From: Sphingomonas sp. UBA4766
GTDB taxonomy: Bacteria; Pseudomonadota; Alphaproteobacteria; Sphingomonadales; Sphingomonadaceae
Direction of reading: 5' to 3'
DNA: 23,606 nucleotides
NCBI GenBank assembly: GCA_002403415.1
Contig: DHHS01000090.1
Location: 42,113 to 65,718, forward strand
Part shown: positions 17,682 through 23,606 of the stretch, one piece after another
How the letters are laid out: each line of letters begins with the position of its first letter
Numbering within the stretch: the stretch's first letter is position 1
Notes under the pieces: generated by a model
Database searches by the model: none
Seen by the model: the letters and a program-made list of their open reading frames with translations, nothing else
What the model was told of the DNA's origin: nothing
Program-made: the position numbers and the translations under genes

Positions 17682-18899
17682 TCATAATCCGGCGCGCGCC
17701 TGGCGATCGCGCACCATTGCGACCAGATCCGATACCGGCATCAGCCAGCCTTGCTGGGCCTTGGTAAAAGTCTCGTGCAGCCCGCGAGGCAGCACCAGTT
17801 GGAGCCGACGCTGTTGCATCTCGTCCGTCTGGTTGGTGCTGATCGACGGTTCCAGTGTCAGCAGATGCTTGTCGGCGATGCGGTCGGCCTCGGCCAGCAC
17901 CTGACGCCAGCGATCCTTACAGGTCGACTTGACGCCCAGCATCGTCAACAGGTCCCCCGGGAAGGTCGGATCTTGATAGGCGTCGGTGCCAGGAAACAGG
18001 AAGTCGGGCTTTGCCTTGCCCTCAGTCACGGGCGTGCGGTCGCTCCGCAGCCCCAGCAGGCCGAATAGACATTCGAGATGGTTCTCCAGCGCGCTGCCCG
18101 CTCGCGACTTGCGCCGGTTCTGCACCGATAGGCTGAACTTCAGGAAGTCATCGACTTGGGCGAATCCGCCCTGCAGCCGGTCACCGATCAGATGCCGCTC
18201 CATCGTCCGGAACAGCACTTCCTCGCGTTCCATCAGCGCCATCACGGCAGCGTCAGGGTCGGCGGCTAGGTCGATCTCACCAAGCGTGCCTCGGGCATAA
18301 TCCGAGAATTCCCGCGTGGTTGGAAAACGGGCGCCGAAGCGGGCAAGCATCTGGTCGAGATAGTTCTCGTCGACCTGCTCGACGACAACGCCAATCTCTT
18401 CGAGGATCAGGCGCGAGGCGAACTCCAGGCGCACCTGATCGGCTTCAAGTTCGCCCTTGACCGAGAAGCCGGGCAGCATAGCTTCACCAACGCCGAACAG
18501 CCACAATAGCTGGTTCGCCACGGTCGATTCGCCCTCGGCGATGATGACCATCAGCGTTTCGTCGGGGCGCTGGGCGATGATAAGCAGGTCGCCCTCGGTG
18601 GCATTGTCCGACACCACGGTATCGGGAAAGTAGAGGCGGTATTCTGTGCGCGTCGGGTGCGCCCGCCGGGCGTCATACCAGCTGAGGAAGCCTTCATCGC
18701 GCAGCGGCTCGGGATCGTCATCGTTGAGATAGATGAAGACCGCAGGGATGTTGCGCTTGTCGTCGTCCCCCAGCATCGCCCGCAGTTTGCTGACCCCGTC
18801 AAACTCATGCTGGTTCGAGCGGTGACGATCGGCTTCGACCGCACTCAGAGTCTTCACCGCGAAATCCATGAAATATTCGGAAAGGTGGCCTTTCTTCAT
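17682..18899 (-). CDS. Type II restriction endonuclease, EcoRII family (predicted CCWGG)
   Basis: A 405-residue enzyme, the length of EcoRII (about 404), so both the N-terminal effector DNA-binding domain (about 1-170) and the C-terminal catalytic domain are present. The catalytic domain reads SALENHLECLFGLLG, KAKPDFLFPG, LTMLGVKSTCKDRWRQVL and KHLLTLEPSIS. Asp299, Tyr308, Lys324 and Arg330 fall at the positions I recall for the active site of EcoRII itself. Family members cut 5' of CCWGG and need two or more sites, one as allosteric effector. The target here is inferred from the family and the neighbouring Dcm/Vsr pair. The start ATG overlaps the vsr stop as ATGA, so translation is coupled and the nuclease is made last in the operon. 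All expected residues are intact, so I predict an active enzyme. Confidence 0.92.
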   Translation of the reverse strand: MKKGHLSEYFMDFAVKTLSAVEADRHRSNQHEFDGVSKLRAMLGDDDKRNIPAVFIYLNDDDPEPLRDEGFLSWYDARRAHPTRTEYRLYFPDTVVSDNATEGDLLIIAQRPDETLMVIIAEGESTVANQLLWLFGVGEAMLPGFSVKGELEADQVRLEFASRLILEEIGVVVEQVDENYLDQMLARFGARFPTTREFSDYARGTLGEIDLAADPDAAVMALMEREEVLFRTMERHLIGDRLQGGFAQVDDFLKFSLSVQNRRKSRAGSALENHLECLFGLLGLRSDRTPVTEGKAKPDFLFPGTDAYQDPTFPGDLLTMLGVKSTCKDRWRQVLAEADRIADKHLLTLEPSISTNQTDEMQQRRLQLVLPRGLHETFTKAQQGWLMPVSDLVAMVRDRQARAGL

Positions 18900-19345
18900 C
18901 CGCGCAGCTCGATCATCTGTTCATCTCCGCGGACCCAGGTTGCGAGTCGGTCGGCGGTATCGATCAGAGCCTGTGCTCCCCTGCCACGCAAGGTGCATTC
19001 CCAAACCATAGCCACCCGCCAGCCCGTATCGAGGAGCGCGGTCGTGTTCCGCGCATCGCGGGCGGCGTTGCCTTCCAGCTTCTCTCGCCAGAAGTCCGGG
19101 CGTGTCGCCGGAACGCGGCACAGTCCGCAGTCATGGGCGTGCCAGAAACAGCCATGAACCAGCACAACCGCGCGCCACCGTGGCAATACAATGTCGGGGC
19201 GACCAGGCAGACCGCGCACATCTGTGCGATAGCGCAGGCCACGGGCGTGCAGCGCCTTTCGGATCGTCACCTCGATCTTCGTGTCGCGACCGCGGATGCC
19301 GGACATCATCCGGCTGCGGGTCGCCGGATCGACGACATCGACCAT
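18896..19345 (-). CDS. vsr: Very short patch repair endonuclease Vsr
   Basis: Vsr nicks 5' of the T in T:G mismatches that arise when 5-methylcytosine deaminates at Dcm-type sites, starting repair back to C:G. The 149-residue protein shows the full motif set: Asp51 (GRPDIVL), His64, Phe67-Trp68-His69 with zinc-site residues His71 and Cys73 (GCFWHAHDC), Trp86 (DFWREKLEGN) and Cys117 (VWECTL). These are the same residue numbers I recall for E. coli Vsr catalytic, intercalating and zinc-binding positions. It starts 7 bp after the dcm-type gene ends and overlaps the restriction endonuclease start by four bases. It protects a host carrying the methyltransferase from its mutagenic by-product. Confidence 0.95.
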   Translation of the reverse strand: MVDVVDPATRSRMMSGIRGRDTKIEVTIRKALHARGLRYRTDVRGLPGRPDIVLPRWRAVVLVHGCFWHAHDCGLCRVPATRPDFWREKLEGNAARDARNTTALLDTGWRVAMVWECTLRGRGAQALIDTADRLATWVRGDEQMIELRG

Positions 19346-19352
19346 TGCCGGT

Positions 19353-20621
19353 TCAGTCCTGCGGCAACTCGAACTGGAGCGGCTCGCCCTTCACCAAATG
19401 CATGATTCCCGGCTTCATCGCCGCCGCGACTTCGGCGACCAGCGGCACGACAACCGAGTTGCCGAACTGCTTGTAGGCGCGGGTATCCGACACGGGGATG
19501 CGGAAGGTGTCGGGATAGCCCATCAGCCGGGCGCACTCACGCGGCGTCAACCGGCGGGGATTCCGGCGCTTGCCCCGCGAGATCAGGATTTCCGATCCGT
19601 CCTTGTAATAGCGCGCCGACAGCGTCCGACTGGTATCGGTTGGGCCGACGACGCTGCAGCCAAAGCCGTTGCCAGCCTGGCGGTGCTTCTCGGCATAACC
19701 CTGCAGATACTGCCACAGGCGGTCTGTCAGCGTATATTTCTTCTGCACTTTGCCGTCAGTGCCGATGTAGCGGTGATCGTCTACATCCACTTCCTTCCCG
19801 TCCTCCGGATGTAGAATCGAGCGGAGACGCGGCCCCTCGGCCACCGCGGGCATCTTTGCCAGCACCTTATCCCAGTCAAAGCCCACGTCCTGCTGGAAAC
19901 CCACCATCAGGATGCGCTGGCGATGCTGCGGCACAAAGCGGCGGCCATCGACGACCATCGGCCGCACAACATAGCCGAGCTTATTCTCCAGCACGTCCAT
20001 GATGACGCGAAACGTGTTGCCGCCGTCATGGCTGAGGAGGTTTTTCACATTCTCAAGCAGGAAGGCCTTCGGCTGCTTCTCGGCGATGATGCGCTGCACG
20101 TCGAAGAACAGTGTTCCCTGCGTGGTGCATTCAAATCCATGTGGTCGACCAAGCGCATTCTTCTTGGAAACGCCAGCAAGGCTGAAAGGCTGGCATGGAA
20201 AGCCAGCCAGCAAAACATCGTGATCGGGAATTTCGCTAGCGTCGACCTTGGTGATGTCGCCGTGGATGCCATGGTCGTCGCCGAAGTTTTCTACATAGGT
20301 CTTCTGGGCATATTTGTCCCACTCGCTGGTGAATACGCAGCGACCCCCGGCTTCCTCGAAACCCAGCCTTATGCCACCAATACCGGCGAACAGGTCGATA
20401 AAGGTAAAGTCGGCTTCGTGCTCGTCGCGATACCCGGCCCGGTCGGCAATGACCTGCTGGAGCGCTGGCACGATAGCGGCCGGCACATCCGCTTCGCCAC
20501 GTTCCCACCGTCCGATCTGCTTCGCCGTATAGTCGAGCCGTTCGGCTAACTCCTTCTGGGTGTAGAGGTCACGCGCCCTGGCCAGCACGTCGCGACGATC
20601 GGCGGTTATGTATTCGGTCAT
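19353..20621 (-). CDS. dcm: DNA (cytosine-5)-methyltransferase, Dcm/M.EcoRII type, with N-terminal HTH
   Basis: Methylates C5 of cytosine, predicted at CCWGG, protecting the host from the EcoRII-type nuclease encoded downstream. Of 422 residues, about 20-60 form an XRE-like helix-turn-helix (QKELAERLDYTAKQIGRWERG). The C5 motifs follow in order: FTFIDLFAGIGGIRLGFEEAG (I), FPCQPFS with catalytic Cys143 (IV), LLENVKNLL (VI), VPQHRQRILMVGF (VIII), then a target-recognition region (about 255-345), and YKQFGNSVVVPLV (X). The HTH matches the arrangement in M.EcoRII and M.SsoII, where it represses the enzyme's own promoter. The ATG at 20621 has GAGG seven bases upstream; a GTG one codon earlier is possible. 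It is the first gene of a three-gene operon with vsr and the endonuclease. Confidence 0.93.
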   Translation of the reverse strand: MTEYITADRRDVLARARDLYTQKELAERLDYTAKQIGRWERGEADVPAAIVPALQQVIADRAGYRDEHEADFTFIDLFAGIGGIRLGFEEAGGRCVFTSEWDKYAQKTYVENFGDDHGIHGDITKVDASEIPDHDVLLAGFPCQPFSLAGVSKKNALGRPHGFECTTQGTLFFDVQRIIAEKQPKAFLLENVKNLLSHDGGNTFRVIMDVLENKLGYVVRPMVVDGRRFVPQHRQRILMVGFQQDVGFDWDKVLAKMPAVAEGPRLRSILHPEDGKEVDVDDHRYIGTDGKVQKKYTLTDRLWQYLQGYAEKHRQAGNGFGCSVVGPTDTSRTLSARYYKDGSEILISRGKRRNPRRLTPRECARLMGYPDTFRIPVSDTRAYKQFGNSVVVPLVAEVAAAMKPGIMHLVKGEPLQFELPQD

Positions 20622-20632
20622 CACAGAGCCTC

Positions 20633-20673
20633 TGGGGAATCGTAGAGGACTTTTAGTCGCCTATTATTCCCCA
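20633..20673 (-). promoter_or_regulatory. Promoter of the dcm operon with inverted-repeat operator
   Basis: The arms TGGGGAAT (20633-20640) and ATTCCCCA (20666-20673) are a perfect 8-bp inverted repeat, with centres 33 bp apart, about three helical turns. On the minus strand a TTGACG (20674-20679) and a TAAAAG (20650-20655), 18 bases apart, are a plausible -35/-10. One arm would then abut the -35 and the other would lie just after the transcription start, 12 bases before the dcm ATG. This placement fits repression by the methyltransferase's own HTH. The repeat is seen directly; its role and the promoter are inferred. Confidence 0.5.
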
Positions 20674-20689
20674 CGTCAACGGAAAACGC

Positions 20690-20709
20690 GGAACGATTAT
20701 GGAACGATT
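20690..20709. repeat. Tandem 9-bp direct repeat phased by one helical turn
   Basis: GGAACGATT occurs at 20690-20698 and again at 20701-20709, an 11-bp step. It lies in the divergent region between the dcm operon and the exonuclease genes, just upstream of the dcm promoter. Same-face direct repeats of this kind commonly bind a regulator side by side, but no regulator is identified. Confidence 0.45.
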
Positions 20710-20889
20710 GCAGAACATATGCCCCAATGGCTCGAGTGGCAAGCAATGGTTTGGCGGCATGTTGCATGCTCTCCGCGATAGAAATCTATTGTGACCGGCG
20801 TGGAAAAGTCCGGGATGGAACCCGTCTCCTTGACCAAGATAGCAGAGGGGAAAAGCCTCGCTGCAGCTCGGTCCTTAAGGAGAATGAGC

Positions 20890-21771
20890 ATGCATGAACT
20901 TCGCCATATCGCGGCCGGGGCGATCATCGCCAACGCCGCCGACCACCCGGACATCCGCATCCTGCGCCGGGTATCGACACTGGAAGACTTCCCGCTGGCG
21001 CCGCGGGGTGACGGCCCCTTCCGGCGCGTTGGCATCGTCGACACGGAAACCACCGGGACCGACCCGCATACCGACGAAATCATCGACATCGCCGTCGTCA
21101 TCCTGGAGGTTGACGCCGCCGGCGAGATCGTCGGCATAGCGTCGTCCGGACAGGCGCTGCGCGATCCGGGCATGCCGATCCCACCCCACATCACGCGGAT
21201 CACCGGCATCACGGATGACGATGTTCGCGGCAAGTCTATCGATCTCGATCGGTTGGAAATGCGGCTGGCCAGCGCCGACGTGCTGATCGCGCACTACGCG
21301 CGGTTCGACATTGGCTTCGTCGAATGCCTGATGCCCGGCATCGCCGGCTCGGCCTGGGCGTGTTCGGCAAGCGATTTCGATTGGGTCGCGGCCGGGTATG
21401 ACGGCTGCAAGCTCGGCCACCTGCTGATGCAGCTCGGCCGGTTCAACGGCGCTCACAGGGCCATGGCCGACGTCATCAGCCTCATCCACTTGCTGGCTCA
21501 TCGGCTCCCCCATGGCGGCACGGTCCTCGGCGAGCTGCTGGCCAACGCCGAGCAGCCAACCGTCCGGTTCGAGGCAACCGGCGCCGCGTTCGAGCGAAGG
21601 GGCGTGCTCAAGGCACGGGGCTACCGATGGGATCCACGCGGCCGTGTCTGGTGGTGCGAGATCGCCCAACATGAGTGCGCCGACGAAGAACGGTGGTTCC
21701 GCGAGCACATCTGCCCGGCCGGTCCGCTGCCACGGATGCTGCCGCTCACATGGCGCCAGCGCCACCGCTGA
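20890..21771 (+). CDS. DnaQ-like DEDDh 3'-5' exonuclease
   Basis: A 293-residue protein with the RNase T / DNA polymerase III epsilon exonuclease fold. The metal-binding residues are Asp51 and Glu53 (IVDTETTGTDP), Asp140 (LIAHYARFD) and the His189-x4-Asp194 pair (GAHRAMADV), so all five DEDDh residues are present. The family removes nucleotides 3' to 5' from DNA or RNA. The first 45 residues and the last 70 are outside the core. The tail contains RGVLKARGYRWDPRGRVWW, which I cannot assign to a named domain. AAGGAG at 20877-20882 lies 7 bases before the ATG at 20890 but only 1 base from another in-frame ATG (20884), so I chose 20890. It is divergent from dcm and 96 bp ahead of a second exonuclease gene. 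It is an accessory, not the replicative, enzyme. Confidence 0.83.
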   Translation: MHELRHIAAGAIIANAADHPDIRILRRVSTLEDFPLAPRGDGPFRRVGIVDTETTGTDPHTDEIIDIAVVILEVDAAGEIVGIASSGQALRDPGMPIPPHITRITGITDDDVRGKSIDLDRLEMRLASADVLIAHYARFDIGFVECLMPGIAGSAWACSASDFDWVAAGYDGCKLGHLLMQLGRFNGAHRAMADVISLIHLLAHRLPHGGTVLGELLANAEQPTVRFEATGAAFERRGVLKARGYRWDPRGRVWWCEIAQHECADEERWFREHICPAGPLPRMLPLTWRQRHR

Positions 21772-21867
21772 CCGACTTCCAGATCGGAGATTGACCGGGC
21801 CGGAATGACCATCGGCATCGGCGAACTGTCCTCAGAATTCCAGCCAAAACCCAAAACGGAGAATACT

Positions 21868-22752
21868 ATGAACATCGACCTTCCCGCCGCACCGCGCGGA
21901 CCGCGCAGCTACATCGTGCTCGACCTCGAATCCGCCGTGCTCGACGACACCGCACACCGCCGATATCAGCGAATGGAGCGCTGGACGCCAGGCGATGGCG
22001 ACCAGCCCAGCAGGCGCAACTACACCCGCAGCGAGGATCCCCTCACGACGCCGCGCTGGGTTTTCCAGACCGTCACAACGGCGGCGCTGATGGTGATGAC
22101 GGAACACCCGGATGGCGGCGTCGACGTCACCCGGCTCGTCAGCTTCTCGATGCCTGATCAAGACGAGCGCGGCGTGCTGGCTGCTATCATCAAGGAGCTC
22201 GGTGACGCACCCGCCGAAGCGGAACTCGTCACCTGGGCCGGATCGATGCATGACGTCCCGCTTCTGGTGGCAGGCTGCATGCGTCACGGGCTCACCCTGC
22301 CAACCGGCTGGAAGTGGTTGGCATTCGGCGGCGGCAACGGCGCGCGCAACCTCGACCTGGCCAGGACAATCACCGGCGGCTTCAAGATGAAGCCGATCCA
22401 CATGTCGGAAGTCCTGGCGGCAATGGACCTGCCGGGCAAGATCACCGCGCCTCCCTTCGCGCTGGCCCGGTTGATCTATGCGGGTCGCTGGCAGGAAGTG
22501 CGCGAGGCGTGTGAGGTGGACGTCTGCTCGACAGCCCTATTGCTGGCCCGCTGGCGCCAACTTCACGATCCGCGCGCCGATGCCCGCGTCGTCGAAGACC
22601 GCATCTTGCGCCGCGTCGTCGAACTGATGCCGGATCGGAGCTACATCGCCGAGCTGCAGTCCCGGCGGGAAGTGCTGTTCGCAGCGCAGTGCAACAAGGC
22701 CGCGAACGATGCGCTGACGCTTGCGCCGTGGCTGGAGCAAGACGCAGCCTGA
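21868..22752 (+). CDS. PolB-like predicted 3'-5' exonuclease
   Basis: A 294-residue protein resembling the predicted 3'-5' exonucleases related to the proofreading domain of family B polymerases. Putative metal ligands are Asp19 and Glu21 (YIVLDLESA), Asp129 (WAGSMHDVPLL) and Asp218 (CEVDVCSTALLLARW). The fifth residue is unusual: DEDDy enzymes carry Tyr four residues before the last Asp, where this protein has Ala214, and there is no His at the DEDDh position either. The middle (about 150-200, GNGARNLDLARTITGG, LAAMDLPGK) fits the family core. The ATG at 21868, with CGGAGAA just upstream, is preferred over 21805. It follows the DnaQ-like gene by 96 bp on the same strand and ends before a hairpin terminator, so the two probably form one operon. 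Its role is unknown. Confidence 0.75.
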   Translation: MNIDLPAAPRGPRSYIVLDLESAVLDDTAHRRYQRMERWTPGDGDQPSRRNYTRSEDPLTTPRWVFQTVTTAALMVMTEHPDGGVDVTRLVSFSMPDQDERGVLAAIIKELGDAPAEAELVTWAGSMHDVPLLVAGCMRHGLTLPTGWKWLAFGGGNGARNLDLARTITGGFKMKPIHMSEVLAAMDLPGKITAPPFALARLIYAGRWQEVREACEVDVCSTALLLARWRQLHDPRADARVVEDRILRRVVELMPDRSYIAELQSRREVLFAAQCNKAANDALTLAPWLEQDAA

Positions 22753-22759
22753 CGCCGGC

Positions 22760-22792
22760 AATGACACTGGCGGCTATGCCGCCAGTGTCGTT
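22760..22792 (+). terminator. Intrinsic terminator after the exonuclease genes
   Basis: The arms GACACTGGCGGC (22763-22774) and GCCGCCAGTGTC (22778-22789) are perfectly complementary around a three-base loop. Adjoining bases extend the stem to about 15 pairs. GTTT follows, so the T run is short. The hairpin starts 10 bases after the PolB-like gene stop and is far stronger than any other intergenic hairpin here. It probably ends the exonuclease operon and may also stop read-through from the convergent kinase gene. Confidence 0.75.
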
Positions 22793-22929
22793 TAAACATG
22801 ATCCGGGTTCCAACGCTGTCCGATCGTTGGCGCCCGTTTCTCCTTCATCACCGGACAATTTTGACAATCGTGAAGACCGGCCTCGGGCACCGCGAATAGA
22901 TCGGCGGCTGATGCACCGGCCGCGTCGTC

Positions 22930-23606
22930 TTATCTGCCCTCGATATCGACGACGACCGCGAAACCGGGGGACGGCTGGACGGCAACGGACCCACCATGCG
23001 CCGCGACGATCGCGGAAACCATTGCGAGACCTAGGCCATGTCCGCTGGTGGAACGGCTGCTGTCGGCCCGCGTGAAGCGCTGGAACAAAGTGGCCGCCGC
23101 TTCGGGCGACACGCCGAGGCCGTCATCGGCGACGCTCAAGCGAACGCTGGTGCCGATCCGTTCTAGCGCGACCGTCACCTTGGTGCCGGTGGGCGTGTGC
23201 GCGACCGCGTTGTCGAGCAGATTGCTGAGCAGCCGCTGGAGCAACCGGCGATCGCCCTGGATACTGATGCCCGGCGCGATGACGGATTCCAATCGATGCC
23301 CGCTGGCTTCCATGGCCGGTCGATAGACATCGACAAGGTCCGATACGAGCGCGCTCAGCGCCACGTCGGTGAATTGGGCGCGGGCGCTCATGCCCTCCAC
23401 CTCGGCGATCCGCAGCAGTGCGGCGAAGACTTCCAGCAAGTCGCGCGCTTCTCTTGCGGCCGCCTCGATCGCCTCACGTTGAACCGCGCGGTCATCGCTC
23501 GCGAGTGCCTCGTCGAGACGGTTGTGCAGGCGCGTGAGCGGCGTGCGAAGGTCATGCGCCACGTCGCTCGACACCTGGCGCAGGTTGTCCATCAGCCCGG
23601 CGATCC
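22930..23606 (-). CDS. Sensor histidine kinase (N-terminus beyond window)
   Basis: The last 225 residues of a membrane-type sensor kinase of the HisKA/OmpR-partner class. Present are the phosphoacceptor box (VSSDVAHDLRTPLTRLHNRLDE), the N box (LLSNLLDNAVAHTP), the G1 box (VADDGLGVSP), an F box (LFQRFTRADSSR) and the G2 box (GHGLGLAMVSAIVAAHGG), ending GFAVVVDIEGR. The catalytic core is intact. The frame is open at the right window edge, so the sensor domain, transmembrane segments, HAMP region and true start are missing. Its response regulator is presumably the upstream neighbour, to the right. The stimulus cannot be told from this part. The 137 bases between the terminator and this gene's stop hold no recognisable gene. 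Confidence 0.92.
   Translation of the reverse strand, partial: IAGLMDNLRQVSSDVAHDLRTPLTRLHNRLDEALASDDRAVQREAIEAAAREARDLLEVFAALLRIAEVEGMSARAQFTDVALSALVSDLVDVYRPAMEASGHRLESVIAPGISIQGDRRLLQRLLSNLLDNAVAHTPTGTKVTVALERIGTSVRLSVADDGLGVSPEAAATLFQRFTRADSSRSTSGHGLGLAMVSAIVAAHGGSVAVQPSPGFAVVVDIEGR

Larger units (their letters stand above)
17577..23606. mobile_element. Left part of a genomic island or integrative element
   Basis: From the tRNA fragment to the window end the content changes from conserved sphingomonad core genes to accessory ones: an EcoRII-type restriction-modification operon with vsr, two stand-alone 3'-5' exonucleases, and a sensor kinase. No integrase, relaxase or replication gene is inside the window, so the type of element is open. 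The integrase would be expected next to the intact tRNA at the far right end. The stretch 17577-17681 between the tRNA fragment and the first gene holds no gene, only weak short hairpins. Confidence 0.6.

Noticed and set aside
20697..21233. A 178-codon minus-strand frame crossing the divergent control region
   Set aside because: It lies mostly antisense to the DnaQ-like exonuclease gene, has a Ser/Arg/Met-rich translation without motifs, and would run through the repeats upstream of dcm.

Overview
The window looks like a chromosomal segment of a sphingomonad (Alphaproteobacteria, Sphingomonadales). The GC content is high. The gene order recA-cckA, an M13 peptidase pair, smpB-dapA and a divergent lytic transglycosylase resembles sphingomonad chromosomes as I recall them. 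The recA promoter carries the alphaproteobacterial LexA box type GTTC-N7-GTTC.

The left three quarters (about 1-17531) are ordinary core genome. On the minus strand are recA (3' end outside the window), the cell-cycle kinase gene cckA, two tandem secreted M13 metallopeptidases, smpB and dapA. On the plus strand, starting divergently from dapA, are a soluble lytic transglycosylase, greB, a periplasmic M48 metallopeptidase with a LysM-like tail, and a Uma2-family putative nuclease. ettA then runs on the minus strand, divergent from a secreted M28 metallopeptidase whose 3' end overlaps a small lipoprotein gene. Envelope proteolysis, cell-wall turnover and translation or transcription quality control (SmpB, EttA, GreB) dominate this part.

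At 17552-17576 lies a detached 3' end of a minus-strand tRNA gene, probably tRNA-Pro, with no tRNA body to its right. This is what an integrative element leaves behind at its tRNA-distal end, so I read everything from about 17577 to the window end as the left part of a genomic island. Its intact tRNA and integrase would lie to the right, outside the window.

The island begins with a compact minus-strand operon, dcm-type C5-methyltransferase -> vsr -> EcoRII-type restriction endonuclease. Motif residues fall at the numbers I remember for EcoRII and E. coli Vsr. The methyltransferase carries an N-terminal helix-turn-helix, and a perfect 8-bp inverted repeat brackets its likely promoter, which suggests autoregulation. 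Divergently on the plus strand are two different DEDD-type 3'-5' exonucleases, a DnaQ-like one and a PolB-like one, ending in a strong hairpin terminator. The window closes with the C-terminal part of a sensor histidine kinase on the minus strand.

I see no CRISPR array, insertion sequence, rRNA or complete tRNA. The most promising non-routine content is the island edge: its attachment site, the self-regulated restriction operon, and the exonuclease pair beside it.
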